Shown in pieces: positions 33,778 to 43,194 of a stretch of DNA of 64,000 nucleotides. Numbering within the stretch: position 1 is the stretch's first letter; every line of letters starts with the position of its first letter. Under the pieces are notes generated by a model, which saw nothing but the letters and a program-made list of their open reading frames with translations, was not told where the DNA came from and searched no databases. The position numbers and the translations under genes are program-made. This DNA is from Pseudomonas brenneri (GTDB lineage: Bacteria > Pseudomonadota > Gammaproteobacteria > Pseudomonadales > Pseudomonadaceae): assembly GCF_007858285.1 (NCBI RefSeq), contig NZ_VFIL01000004.1, positions 186,001 to 250,000 on the forward strand, in the 5' to 3' direction.

Positions 33778-35940
33778 CTAGAACTCGAATTTGGCCGAGA
33801 GGAACACTTCGCGCTCGCGCCCCACATCCAGCCCACCCTGGTAATAGGCGCTGGCGTAGTAGTACTTGTTGGTCAGGTTCTTGCCGTGCAGGCGGTAGGT
33901 CACCGGGGTATCCGCCAGTTTCGAGCGGTAACTGACGCCGGCATCGAGCAAGGTGTAGCTGGGGATGTAGCCGCTGTTCTGTGGATCCACCGGGCGGCTG
34001 CCGACGTAGCTCAAGGTGCTGTCCAACGACAGACCGGGCACGGCAGCCACGCTGTACAAGGCACCGACCGCACCTTTCCACTTGGGCACACTTTCGGTGC
34101 GTTTGCCTTCTACCGTGACGTCATCGACATCTTCCATGCGCGTGGACAAATAAGCCGCATTGGCGGTGAGTGTCAGGGCATCGGTGACGCGGTTGGACAG
34201 GGTCAGTTCAGCGCCACGGTGGTGGTATTCGCCGTTGCTGACGTAGGTGTTGCTGGTATTCAGGTAACTGGCCTCGCGCCGGATATCGAATATCGCCAGG
34301 CCCAGGTTCAGGCGATCATTGAGGTCCAGCTTCAGGCCGACTTCGTACTGCTGGGACTCAATGGCGTCGGTGGGCTGGCTGGCGTTGGTCGCGGTGTGGG
34401 GTGCGTAGTCGCCCTTTTCAAAGCCTTTGGAGTAGCTGACATAAGTCATCAGGCTGTCCCAGGGCCGATAGATCAGCGCGGCGCTGGGCACGAATACGTT
34501 GTGGCTTTGCGCCGGCGCCTTGGCCGAAAGATGATCGGCGCGGTACCAGATATAGCGCCCACCGAGCATCACCTGGAACTGTTCGTTCAGGGAAATCAGG
34601 TCGCTGGCAAAGACCGAGGTTTCCTTGATGGAGGACACAAAGTCGGTGGGCTGCTCCGGGCCGAAATGCCATTTCGGCGGGTTGACCGGGTGCAGGATGT
34701 TGCCTACCGAGACGTCACCGATGCTGATGCCCGGAGTGCCGCTGTCCACCGAGTCCCAAAACGGGCTGACATCCTTGAATTGCTTGTAGCCGGTGCCGAA
34801 GAACACGTCGTGATAGATGTTGCCGGTGGCGAACTTGCCGGCCAGGTACGACTGCAGTGACCAGGTGCTGAACACTTCGCCACGGGACACATAAAAGTCC
34901 GCCGAGCCAATATCACCGTTGGGCTTGATCCCGAACAGGTCGTTGTAGCCGCCGTGGCGCTCGACCCGCGAATAGTTGCCCTGGGTCACGGACGTCCAGT
35001 TGTCATCGAGTTCGTACTCGAACTTGGCGTCGAGGTTGGCGCCTTCGGTCTGGTGGCGGAACCAGGAACCGGTCAGCAGATCCCGGCGATTGATCTTGGG
35101 CGGCAGTACATAGCTGGACGGATCCAGCGGATTGGCGCGGCCGCTCTGGTCGGCACGCAGCAATGGGTCGGAGACCGTGGATTTGCGCGACCAGTCCGCG
35201 TTGAGTTGCAACAGCGCACGATCACTCAAGCGAAAATCGGTGGCCAGGCCAATGAACTTGCGCTCCATGTCGCGGGCGTGATCGAAGTCACCGTTTTTTT
35301 CGTAGCCGGCATTCAGGCGATAGCCAAAGGCGCCGTCGTTGAATGAGTCACTCGTATCAATCGCCACGTAGCGGCCGAGCAACGACGAGCCTTGCACGCT
35401 GACATTGAGCAGCGGCTCCAGGGTCGGGCGCTTGAGGATGTAGTTGATGGTGCCGCCCGGCGAGTTGAAACCGTAGAGAAAGCCCGACGGGCCCTTGAGC
35501 ACATCGATGCGCTCGACGTTTTCCAGGGGCACATCGTGGTGCGGTGCCAGGGTCAGGCCGTCGCGGCGGATGGTGTTGAAGTTGTCCATGGCAAAGCCGC
35601 GCAGGCGGAAGTTGTCAAACCCACTACCGCCTGAAGCACTGAGCACCGAAGGGTCGAGGCTCAACACGTCCACGGCGGTGCGCGCGGAGCTGTCGGCGAT
35701 GGTCTTGCTGGAGTAACTCTGGATGGCCAGGGGGATTTCCATGGCGTCCTTGGCGCCAAAACCACCGGCATTCACTTCCAGCGCCTTGTTCAGCGGTGCG
35801 CTGACCCGGGTGGCTTCAAGCTCGGTGACCGATTCTTCGCGATCTTCTGCTGCGACGGCGGGTAAGCCAGTGAGCGAGGACATCAGCCCCACTGCCAACA
35901 ATGTGGGAAACCGTGGAGCAATCCCGTGCAACTGGTTCAT
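33778..35940 (-). CDS. TonB-dependent siderophore receptor
   Basis: The 720-residue receptor has a signal peptide ending AVAA, a plug domain (about 50-170) with the PLAIQSYSSKTI, FRLRGFAMDN and IDVLKGPSGFLYG motifs, and a 22-strand barrel ending in FLSAKFEF with the required terminal Phe. There is no N-terminal signalling domain. The ATG at 35940 has AAGGGA before it. It heads the operon that continues into the decarboxylase and the other PLP enzymes, behind a Fur-box-like site, and should import the metal complex of whatever that operon makes. Confidence 0.92.
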   Translation of the reverse strand: MNQLHGIAPRFPTLLAVGLMSSLTGLPAVAAEDREESVTELEATRVSAPLNKALEVNAGGFGAKDAMEIPLAIQSYSSKTIADSSARTAVDVLSLDPSVLSASGGSGFDNFRLRGFAMDNFNTIRRDGLTLAPHHDVPLENVERIDVLKGPSGFLYGFNSPGGTINYILKRPTLEPLLNVSVQGSSLLGRYVAIDTSDSFNDGAFGYRLNAGYEKNGDFDHARDMERKFIGLATDFRLSDRALLQLNADWSRKSTVSDPLLRADQSGRANPLDPSSYVLPPKINRRDLLTGSWFRHQTEGANLDAKFEYELDDNWTSVTQGNYSRVERHGGYNDLFGIKPNGDIGSADFYVSRGEVFSTWSLQSYLAGKFATGNIYHDVFFGTGYKQFKDVSPFWDSVDSGTPGISIGDVSVGNILHPVNPPKWHFGPEQPTDFVSSIKETSVFASDLISLNEQFQVMLGGRYIWYRADHLSAKAPAQSHNVFVPSAALIYRPWDSLMTYVSYSKGFEKGDYAPHTATNASQPTDAIESQQYEVGLKLDLNDRLNLGLAIFDIRREASYLNTSNTYVSNGEYHHRGAELTLSNRVTDALTLTANAAYLSTRMEDVDDVTVEGKRTESVPKWKGAVGALYSVAAVPGLSLDSTLSYVGSRPVDPQNSGYIPSYTLLDAGVSYRSKLADTPVTYRLHGKNLTNKYYYASAYYQGGLDVGREREVFLSAKFEF

Positions 35941-35993
35941 CTGCAATCCCTTGAGCCAAAAGTAAACGAGCCGACCTCAGGCATGGAGATACA

Positions 35994-36008
35994 TGAGAAT
36001 CGTTATTG
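35994..36008 (-). promoter_or_regulatory. Fur-box-like site before the receptor operon
   Basis: The plus strand reads TGAGAAT-C-GTTATTG, 10 of 14 matches to the 7-1-7 Fur consensus, within an AT-rich region (35990-36035) unlike its surroundings. It lies 54 bases before the receptor ATG and also upstream of the divergent cupin gene. Confidence 0.55.
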
Positions 36009-36110
36009 ATAGATACAATATAACATTTCTATTTGCCAAACAATCGCACAATCATTCAATACCGGCTATCGCGCCGCTACTAAGCTCAGGCCTTTCCTGG
36101 ATCACCTGAG

Positions 36111-36488
36111 ATGACTGCCATGCCCTCCTACACCGCCATCAACCTTGCGCACAAATACAGCCTGTTCAGCGAGCAATGGACACCCAAGGTCGTCGCGCAG
36201 ATGAACGACTACCAATTCAAGGTGGTGAAGATCGAGGGGGATTTTGTCTGGCACAGCCACGCGGATACCGATGAGACCTTCATTGTCCTCGACGGCGCGC
36301 TGCGTATTGATTTTCGCGATGGTGCGGTACAGATCGGCGCCGGTGAGATGTTTGTGGTGCCCAAGGGCGTCGAGCACAAACCGTATGCCGAGGGTGAGGT
36401 GAAATTACTGCTGGTCGAGCCCTGCGGTGTGTTGAATACCGGTGATCAGGGCGGCGAGCGGACCATGCTCAATGATGTGTGGATCTAG
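36111..36488 (+). CDS. Small single-domain cupin protein
   Basis: The 125-residue protein has one cupin domain with the metal-binding pattern WHSHADTDETF (His-x-His-x5-Glu type, about 48-58) and the second motif MFVVPKGVEHKP near 88-99. Function is unknown; such proteins are often small dioxygenases, isomerases or sugar-binding folds. ATG at 36111 or 36120 is possible. It diverges from the receptor operon and its last four bases overlap the end of the convergent XRE-cupin gene. Confidence 0.85.
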   Translation: MTAMPSYTAINLAHKYSLFSEQWTPKVVAQMNDYQFKVVKIEGDFVWHSHADTDETFIVLDGALRIDFRDGAVQIGAGEMFVVPKGVEHKPYAEGEVKLLLVEPCGVLNTGDQGGERTMLNDVWI

Positions 36489-37060
36489 ATCACCACATTG
36501 CGGATAAAGCGCACCGCCACGGGCCCCTCATTGCGATAGGCATGGGGCTGGTGACTGGGAAACATAAAGAACTCGCCGGCGGCGATGGTGGTTTCGACAT
36601 CGCCCACCACCAGGGTCAGACTGCCCTCGAACACAAACAATTGCGTGCTCCAACCTTCCAGGTCGGGGTCCGGGCAATAGCGATCGCCCGGTTCCAGGCG
36701 CCACTCCCACAGTTCAACCTCACGCCGGGCGGTAGCCTTGGCCAGTAGCACGGCTTTGCTGCCATCGATTTCCCCGGTCCAGGCCAGTTCGTTGATGCGG
36801 CTGTGGTCACGGGCATCGGGCGCCTGGATCAGGTCGCTGAAGGCCACGTCCAGCGCTTCGGCCACACGGTCGAGGGTGGACAGGCTGACGTTCTTTTCAC
36901 CCGCCTCGATGGCCACCAGCATGCGCCGGCTGACCCCGGATTTTTCCGCCAGGGCCGTCTGGCTCAATTCGGCCGCGTGGCGCAGGCGACGAACGTTCTG
37001 GCTGACGTGCTGCAGGACCGAAGCCCGTTGCGGATTTTCTTTGTGCACTATATTGCTCAC
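36485..37060 (-). CDS. XRE-family regulator with C-terminal cupin domain
   Basis: The 191-residue protein has an N-terminal helix-turn-helix (about 20-70: LSQTALAEKSGVSRRMLVAIEAGEKNVS) and a C-terminal cupin (about 95-190: TQLFVFEGSLTLVVGD, FFMFPSHQPHAYRNEG). This PuuR-like class regulates amine or amino-acid transport and catabolism. No ATG fits, so GTG at 37060 is the likely start, with GTG at 37048 possible. It is divergent from the EamA exporter, its likely target. Confidence 0.85.
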   Translation of the reverse strand: MSNIVHKENPQRASVLQHVSQNVRRLRHAAELSQTALAEKSGVSRRMLVAIEAGEKNVSLSTLDRVAEALDVAFSDLIQAPDARDHSRINELAWTGEIDGSKAVLLAKATARREVELWEWRLEPGDRYCPDPDLEGWSTQLFVFEGSLTLVVGDVETTIAAGEFFMFPSHQPHAYRNEGPVAVRFIRNVVI

Positions 37061-37073
37061 TCGATGGGTTTGC

Positions 37074-37085
37074 GCAGTATACTGC
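37074..37085. promoter_or_regulatory. Perfect palindrome between the XRE regulator and EamA exporter
   Basis: GCAGTATACTGC is a perfect 12-bp palindrome, 14 bases before the regulator's GTG and 55 bases before the exporter ATG. It is a good size for an XRE dimer operator. Confidence 0.5.
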
Positions 37086-37140
37086 CCAGCTGCGGCGCAT
37101 TGTGCGTTCCGCGCCCCTCCTGTGCAAGACCAGAGCCGCC

Positions 37141-38064
37141 ATGACCACCTCGACCTCCTCCGCACTGTTTTCCCGTTTCAGCAAAGCCGAATGCGTGCTG
37201 GTGCTGATCACCATGATCTGGGGCGCAACCTTTATCCTGGTGCAACATGCCATGACCGTCAGCGGGCCGATGTTCTTTGTCGGCCTGCGTTTCGCGGCGG
37301 CGGCGCTGGTGGTGGGCCTGTTTTCCCTGCGCAACCTGCGCGGCCTGACGTTGTTTGAACTCAAGGCCGGGGCCTTTATCGGCACCGCGATCATGTTTGG
37401 CTATGGCCTGCAAACCATTGGCTTGCAAACGATCCTCAGCAGCCAGTCGGCGTTCATCACCGCACTCTATGTGCCCTTCGTACCGCTGTTGCAATGGCTG
37501 GTGCTGGGGCGGCGCCCGGGCTTGATGCCGAGCATTGGCATCATGTTGGCCTTCGCCGGCCTGATGCTGCTGACCGGCCCCGCCGGTGCATCGCTGAACT
37601 TCAGCCCCGGTGAAATCGCGACCCTGATCGGTGCCATTGCGATTGCCGCCGAAATCATCCTGATCAGCGCCTACGCCGGCCAAGTGGATGTACGCCGGGT
37701 GACGGTGGTGCAACTGGCCACCGCGTCGCTGCTGTCGTTCCTGCTGATGGTGCCTATGGGCGAATCGTTACCGGGCTTTTCCTGGTTACTGCTGTTCATC
37801 GCCATGGGCCTGGGCTTGACCAGCGCGGTGATTCAACTGGCGATGAACTGGGCGCAGAAAAGCGTCTCGCCGACCCGCGCCACCTTGATCTATGCCGGCG
37901 AGCCAGTCTGGGCCGGGGTGATCGGGCGGATCGCCGGTGAGCGCTTCCCGCCGATTGCCATGCTGGGGGCGGTGTTGATTGTGGCGGCGGTGATTGTCAG
38001 TGAGATGAAGACCCGGCAACAGAAGTCCACTGGTAGGAGCGAGCTTGCTCGCGAAGAGCGTTAA
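37141..38064 (+). CDS. EamA/DMT-family transporter
   Basis: The 307-residue protein has ten hydrophobic segments in two EamA repeats (first with MIWGATFILVQHAM, second with AEPVW-type YAGEPVWAGVIGRI). It probably exports amino acids or metabolites. The ATG at 37141 fits the family start. The last nine residues (RSELAREER) are encoded by a REP element that crosses the stop codon, so the native C-terminus has been replaced or extended by repeat DNA. Confidence 0.88.
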   Translation: MTTSTSSALFSRFSKAECVLVLITMIWGATFILVQHAMTVSGPMFFVGLRFAAAALVVGLFSLRNLRGLTLFELKAGAFIGTAIMFGYGLQTIGLQTILSSQSAFITALYVPFVPLLQWLVLGRRPGLMPSIGIMLAFAGLMLLTGPAGASLNFSPGEIATLIGAIAIAAEIILISAYAGQVDVRRVTVVQLATASLLSFLLMVPMGESLPGFSWLLLFIAMGLGLTSAVIQLAMNWAQKSVSPTRATLIYAGEPVWAGVIGRIAGERFPPIAMLGAVLIVAAVIVSEMKTRQQKSTGRSELAREER

Positions 38065-38130
38065 CGATGACGCGGGTAACCTGATACCCCGCAGCGCTCT
38101 CAGGTTTTTCGCGAGCACGCTCGCTCCTAC
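38033..38130. repeat. REP pair overlapping the exporter 3' end
   Basis: GTAGGAGCGAGCTTGCTCGC and, 50 bases on, its slightly degraded reverse complement (CGCGAGCACGCTCGCTCCTAC) form a pair. The left unit lies inside the coding region of the EamA gene. Confidence 0.9.
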
Positions 38131-38246
38131 ACAGGGACAGTTAAGGGTTTTCGGTGCATCTTGTAGGATCCTGCCACAGCTTGCCGTTTGGTAATCCGGT
38201 TTCCGGCACGTATGATGCATCCCAAACCACTGCAGATTAGAAGCCT

Positions 38247-41171
38247 ATGTCCCTGATAGTTCTACTGCTTCTGCCTTTCATCGGCAGCTGTCTGGCGGCC
38301 TTGCTGCCGCACAACGCACGTAATACTGAATCCCTGCTGGCCGGCCTTGTGGCCCTGGTCGGTACTGTACAAGTCGCCCTGCTCTACCCCCAGATCGCCG
38401 ACGGTGGCGTGATCCGCGAAGAATTCTCCTGGCTGCCCAGCCTGGGCCTGGATTTCGTGTTGCGCATGGATGGCTTCGCCTGGTTGTTCTCGCTGCTGGT
38501 ATTGGGCATCGGCAGCCTGGTGTCTTTGTACGCCCGCTATTACATGTCGCCGGATGACCCGGTGCCGCGTTTCTTTGCGTTTTTCCTGGCGTTCATGGGC
38601 GCGATGCTCGGGTTGGTGATCTCCGGCAACCTGATCCAGATCGTGTTTTTCTGGGAACTGACCAGCCTGTTCTCGTTCCTGCTGATCGGCTATTGGCACC
38701 ACCGTTCCGATGCGCGCCGTGGTGCCTATATGGCGCTGATGGTGACCGGTGCGGGTGGTTTGTGCCTGCTGGCGGGGGTCATGCTGCTCGGCCATGTCGT
38801 CGGCAGTTACGATCTGGACCAGGTGCTTGCCGCCGGCGACCAGATCCGTGCCCACTCCCTCTACCCCATCCTGCTGACGTTGATCCTGATCGGCGCCCTG
38901 AGCAAAAGCGCGCAATTCCCCTTCCACTTCTGGCTCCCCCACGCCATGGCCGCACCGACGCCCGTGTCGGCCTACCTGCACTCGGCCACGATGGTGAAGG
39001 CCGGCGTGTTCCTGCTGGCCCGCCTGTGGCCCTCGCTGTCGGGCAGCGAAGAATGGTTCTGGATGGTCGGTGGCGCCGGTGCCCTGACCCTGTTGCTCGG
39101 CGCGTATTGCGCGATGTTCCAGAACGACCTCAAGGGCCTGCTGGCCTACTCCACCATCAGCCACCTGGGCCTGATCACTCTGCTGCTGGGCCTCAACAGC
39201 CCGCTGGCCGCCGTCGCGGCGGTGTTCCATATCCTCAACCACGCCACGTTCAAGGCTTCGCTGTTCATGGCAGCAGGCATCATCGACCACGAAAGCGGCA
39301 CCCGCGATATCCGCAAGCTCAGCGGCCTGGTGCGCCTGATCCCGTTTACCGCGACCCTGGCCATGGTCGCCAGCGCCTCCATGGCCGGGGTGCCGTTGCT
39401 CAACGGTTTCCTGTCCAAGGAAATGTTCTTCGCCGAAACGGTATTTATCTCCTCGACCCAGTGGGTGGAAATTGCCCTGCCGGTGATCGCGACCATCGCC
39501 GGTACCTTCAGCGTGGCCTATGCCCTGCGCTTCACCGTGGATGTGTTCTTCGGCCCGGCGGCCACTGACCTGCCGCACACCCCGCACGAACCGCCACGCT
39601 GGATGCGCGCGCCGGTGGAGCTGCTGGTGTTCACCTGCCTGCTGGTGGGGATCTTCCCGGCCCAGGTGGTGGGTTCGATCCTTGCCGCCGCCGCCCTGCC
39701 GGTAGTCGGCGGTGTATTGCCCCAGTACAGCCTGGCGATCTGGCACGGCTGGAACGCGCCGATGATCATGAGCCTGGTGGCCATGACCGGTGGCGTGGTC
39801 CTGTACCTGCTGCTGCGCAAGCAACTCAAGCGCGGGCGCTTCAAGTACCCGCCGATCATCAGCTACTTCAATGGCAAGCGCATGTTCGAGCGCTGCCTGG
39901 TGGTGATGATGCGCGGTGTGCGCCGGCTTGAAAAATACATCAGCACCAAGCGCCTGCAGACCCAGTTGTTCCTGCTGGTGCTGGCGGCGGTGGTCGTCGG
40001 GATGATCCCGATGCTGGGCAACAGCCTGAGCTGGGGCGACCGGCCGAAGATTCCCGGCTCCATCGTCTTCGTCACCCTGTGGCTGCTGGCGATTGCCTGT
40101 GCCCTGGGCGCCGCCTGGCAAGCCAAGTATCACCGGCTGGCAGCCCTGACCATGGTCAGCGTCTGCGGCCTGATGACCTGCGTGACCTTTGTCTGGTTCT
40201 CTGCGCCGGACCTGGCATTGACACAACTGGTGGTCGAAGTGGTGACCACCGTGCTGATCCTGCTGGGCCTGCGCTGGCTGCCACGGCGGATCGAAGAGGT
40301 CTCGCCGCTGCCCAACTCGCTGCGCAAGGCGCGCATTCGCCGGCTGCGCGACTTGCTGCTGTCCACTGTGGTCGGTGGCGGCATGGCGCTGCTGTCCTAT
40401 GCCATGCTGACCCGCCAGACCCCCAACGACATTTCCTCGTTCTACCTCAGTCGTGCCCTGCCTGAAGGCGGCGGCAGCAATGTGGTGAATGTGATGCTGG
40501 TGGACTTCCGTGGCTTCGATACCCTGGGCGAAATCACCGTGCTGGGCGCTGTGGCCTTGACGGTCTATGCGCTGCTGCGCCGCTTCCGCCCGCCCAAGGA
40601 AAGCGAACAACTGCCCGCGCAACAGCGGCTGTTGGCACCGGACGTGGACACCGACCTGGTCAACCCACGCCAGGCCAGCGACACCGCCCTGGGCTTTATG
40701 ATGGTGCCAGCGGTGCTGGTGCGCCTGCTGCTGCCGATTGCCCTGGTGGTGTCGTTCTACCTGTTCATGCGCGGCCACAACCAGCCGGGCGGCGGGTTTG
40801 TCGCAGGCCTGGTGATGTCGGTGGCGTTTATCCTGCAATACATGGTCGCCGGTACCCAGTGGGTCGAGGCGCAGATGAACCTGCGGCCGCTGCGCTGGAT
40901 GGGCTTCGGCCTGTTGTCGGCGACATTGACCGGCTTGGGCGCGCTGTTCTTCGGCTACCCGTTCCTCACCACCAGTACCCTGCACCTGAGCTTGCCGGTG
41001 CTGGGAGACATCCATATCGCCAGCGCGCTGTTCTTCGACGTGGGCGTATACGCGATGGTGGTCGGTTCGACCCTGCTGATGCTCACCGCCCTGGGTCACC
41101 AATCGGTGCGGGCCCATAAACCCGGCAACCAGGCGAAAGCCGCCGCCAACCCACAAGGAGCTGCCGCCTGA
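38247..41171 (+). CDS. mrpA: Mrp-type Na+(K+)/H+ antiporter subunit A (A-B fusion)
   Basis: The 974-residue protein joins an NuoL-like subunit A core (about 1-760; SKSAQFPFHFWLPHAMAAPTPVSAYLHSATMVKAG with conserved Lys and His) and a C-terminal MrpB-like segment (about 815-960; FMRGHNQPGGGFVAGL). The A-B fusion is usual in Pseudomonas (Pha/Sha type). The complex exchanges Na+ or K+ for protons and needs all subunits. The following gene starts on its last base. Confidence 0.95.
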   Translation: MSLIVLLLLPFIGSCLAALLPHNARNTESLLAGLVALVGTVQVALLYPQIADGGVIREEFSWLPSLGLDFVLRMDGFAWLFSLLVLGIGSLVSLYARYYMSPDDPVPRFFAFFLAFMGAMLGLVISGNLIQIVFFWELTSLFSFLLIGYWHHRSDARRGAYMALMVTGAGGLCLLAGVMLLGHVVGSYDLDQVLAAGDQIRAHSLYPILLTLILIGALSKSAQFPFHFWLPHAMAAPTPVSAYLHSATMVKAGVFLLARLWPSLSGSEEWFWMVGGAGALTLLLGAYCAMFQNDLKGLLAYSTISHLGLITLLLGLNSPLAAVAAVFHILNHATFKASLFMAAGIIDHESGTRDIRKLSGLVRLIPFTATLAMVASASMAGVPLLNGFLSKEMFFAETVFISSTQWVEIALPVIATIAGTFSVAYALRFTVDVFFGPAATDLPHTPHEPPRWMRAPVELLVFTCLLVGIFPAQVVGSILAAAALPVVGGVLPQYSLAIWHGWNAPMIMSLVAMTGGVVLYLLLRKQLKRGRFKYPPIISYFNGKRMFERCLVVMMRGVRRLEKYISTKRLQTQLFLLVLAAVVVGMIPMLGNSLSWGDRPKIPGSIVFVTLWLLAIACALGAAWQAKYHRLAALTMVSVCGLMTCVTFVWFSAPDLALTQLVVEVVTTVLILLGLRWLPRRIEEVSPLPNSLRKARIRRLRDLLLSTVVGGGMALLSYAMLTRQTPNDISSFYLSRALPEGGGSNVVNVMLVDFRGFDTLGEITVLGAVALTVYALLRRFRPPKESEQLPAQQRLLAPDVDTDLVNPRQASDTALGFMMVPAVLVRLLLPIALVVSFYLFMRGHNQPGGGFVAGLVMSVAFILQYMVAGTQWVEAQMNLRPLRWMGFGLLSATLTGLGALFFGYPFLTTSTLHLSLPVLGDIHIASALFFDVGVYAMVVGSTLLMLTALGHQSVRAHKPGNQAKAAANPQGAAA

Positions 41172-41515
41172 TGGAAGAAGTCATCGCAATTGCCATTGGG
41201 GTCCTGGCGGCCTCCGGCGTCTGGCTGGTGCTGCGGCCGCGGACCTTCCAGGTGGTGATGGGCCTGTGCCTGTTGTCGTATGGGGTCAACCTGTTCATCT
41301 TCAGCATGGGCAGCCTGTTTATCGGCAAGGAGCCAATCATCAAGGACGGCGTGCCCCAGGACCTGCTCAATTACACCGATCCCCTGCCCCAGGCCCTGGT
41401 GCTGACGGCGATTGTGATCAGCTTCGCCATGACTGCGCTGTTCCTGGTGGTGCTGCTGGCGTCCCGGGGCCTGACCGGCACTGACCATGTGGACGGCCGG
41501 GAGCCCAAGGAATGA
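41171..41515 (+). CDS. mrpC: Mrp-type antiporter subunit C
   Basis: The 114-residue protein has three helices and the NuoK-like pattern (YGVNLFIFSMGSL, DPLPQALVLTAIVISFAMTA). It is the C subunit of the Mrp complex. The start overlaps the end of mrpA and its stop overlaps mrpD by four bases. Confidence 0.95.
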   Translation: MEEVIAIAIGVLAASGVWLVLRPRTFQVVMGLCLLSYGVNLFIFSMGSLFIGKEPIIKDGVPQDLLNYTDPLPQALVLTAIVISFAMTALFLVVLLASRGLTGTDHVDGREPKE

Positions 41516-43194
41516 GCTGGATGAACCAACTGATCATCGCGCCGATCCTGCTGCCGTTGCTGACCGCCGCGCTGATGCTGATGCTGGGCGAGAAACACCG
41601 CCCGCTCAAGGCCAAGATCAACCTGCTGTCGAGCATGACCGGCCTGGGCATCGCGGTGCTGATGCTGTACTGGACGCAAAAAGGTGGCCCCGCCTCCATC
41701 GGCGTGTACCTGCCGGGCAACTGGCAGGCGCCGTTCGGCATCGTGCTGGTGGTGGACCAACTGTCTGCGTTGATGCTGGTGCTCACCGGGATCATTGGCG
41801 TCAGCGCCCTGCTGTTCGCCATGGCCCGCTGGGACCGCGCCGGTACAAGCTTCCACGCGCTGTTCCAGATCCAGTTGATGGGCCTCTACGGCGCCTTTCT
41901 CACCGCTGACCTGTTCAACCTGTTCGTATTCTTCGAGGTGCTGCTGGCGGCCTCCTACGGCCTGATGCTCCATGGCTCGGGCCGGGCGCGGGTGTCGGCG
42001 GGGCTGCATTACATCTCGATCAACTTGCTGGCCTCGTCACTGTTCCTGATTGGCGCGGCGCTGATCTACGGCGTCACCGGCACCCTGAACTTTGCTGACC
42101 TGGCGCTGAAGATCCCGTTGGTCCCGGAAGCCGACCGCGGCCTGCTGCATGCCGGCGCGGCGATTCTCGCCACGGCGTTCCTGGCCAAGGCCGGGATGTG
42201 GCCGTTGAACTTCTGGCTGACGCCGGCCTACTCCGCGGCCAGCGCGCCGGTGGCGGCGATGTTTGCGATCATGACCAAGGTCGGCGTGTACACCGTGTTG
42301 CGCCTGTGGACCCTGCTGTTTTCCGGGCAAGCCGGCGCTTCGGCGCTGTTTGGCGGCGACTGGCTGGTGTACGGCGGCATGGCAACCATTCTCTGCGCCG
42401 CCCTGGCCATGCTCGCCGCCCAACGCCTGGAGCGCATGGCCAGCCTGAGCATCCTGGTCTCGGCCGGCATCCTGCTGTCGGCGGTAGGCTTTGCCCAGCC
42501 CAGCCTGACCGCTGGCGCGCTGTTTTACCTGGTCAGTTCGACCCTGGCCTTGAGCGCGCTGTTTTTGCTGGCCGAACTGATCGAACGCTCGCGCTCGTCC
42601 AATGAACTGCTGCTGGACGATGAAATCGAAACGTTGCCGCGCCCCATGGAAACCCCGCATCCACCCAAGGGTACCAACCTCGACGATGAACAAAAGGCCG
42701 TGGTCGGCCAAGTCATCCCGTGGACCATGGCCTTTCTCGGTCTGAGCTTTATTGCCTGTGCCCTGCTGATCATCGGCATGCCGCCGCTGTCGGGGTTTAT
42801 CGGCAAGCTCAGCCTGCTCAGCGCCCTGATCAACCCGCTGGGCCTGGGCCATGCCGTAAGTGAGCCGATCCGTCCGGCGGCCTGGGGCCTGGTCGCGCTG
42901 TTGATCTTCTCGGGCCTGGCCTCGCTGATCGCCTTTGCCCGACTGGGCATCCAGCGCTTCTGGACCCCGGAAGAACGGCCTTCACCGCTGCTGCGCCGCT
43001 TGGAGTGCGTGCCGATCTTCGTCCTGCTTGGCCTGGCGATTGGCCTGACCTTCAAGGCAGAGATGCTGATGCGCTTTACCCAGGACACCGCCAACCGCCT
43101 CAATAACCCCGAGCACTATGTAATGGCCGTCATGGCCACCCGCCCAGTGCCCAGCCCGCAAGCCCAGGCCGCCGCCGTGGAGGTGCAGCCATGA
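41512..43194 (+). CDS. mrpD: Mrp-type antiporter subunit D
   Basis: The 560-residue NuoM/N-like subunit has about 14 helices and the conserved FFEVLLAASYGLML, LAKAGMWPLNFWLTPAYSAASAPVAAM segment with a proton-path Lys. With MrpA it forms the proton-translocating part. A hydrophilic loop (about 365-395) is longer than in many homologues. It overlaps its neighbours by four bases on each side. Confidence 0.95.
   Translation: MSWMNQLIIAPILLPLLTAALMLMLGEKHRPLKAKINLLSSMTGLGIAVLMLYWTQKGGPASIGVYLPGNWQAPFGIVLVVDQLSALMLVLTGIIGVSALLFAMARWDRAGTSFHALFQIQLMGLYGAFLTADLFNLFVFFEVLLAASYGLMLHGSGRARVSAGLHYISINLLASSLFLIGAALIYGVTGTLNFADLALKIPLVPEADRGLLHAGAAILATAFLAKAGMWPLNFWLTPAYSAASAPVAAMFAIMTKVGVYTVLRLWTLLFSGQAGASALFGGDWLVYGGMATILCAALAMLAAQRLERMASLSILVSAGILLSAVGFAQPSLTAGALFYLVSSTLALSALFLLAELIERSRSSNELLLDDEIETLPRPMETPHPPKGTNLDDEQKAVVGQVIPWTMAFLGLSFIACALLIIGMPPLSGFIGKLSLLSALINPLGLGHAVSEPIRPAAWGLVALLIFSGLASLIAFARLGIQRFWTPEERPSPLLRRLECVPIFVLLGLAIGLTFKAEMLMRFTQDTANRLNNPEHYVMAVMATRPVPSPQAQAAAVEVQP

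Noticed and set aside
38262..41156. A 964-codon open frame antisense to mrpA
   Set aside because: It mirrors mrpA codon by codon, has His/Gln-rich low-complexity composition and no family motif. It is a shadow of GC-rich coding sequence.
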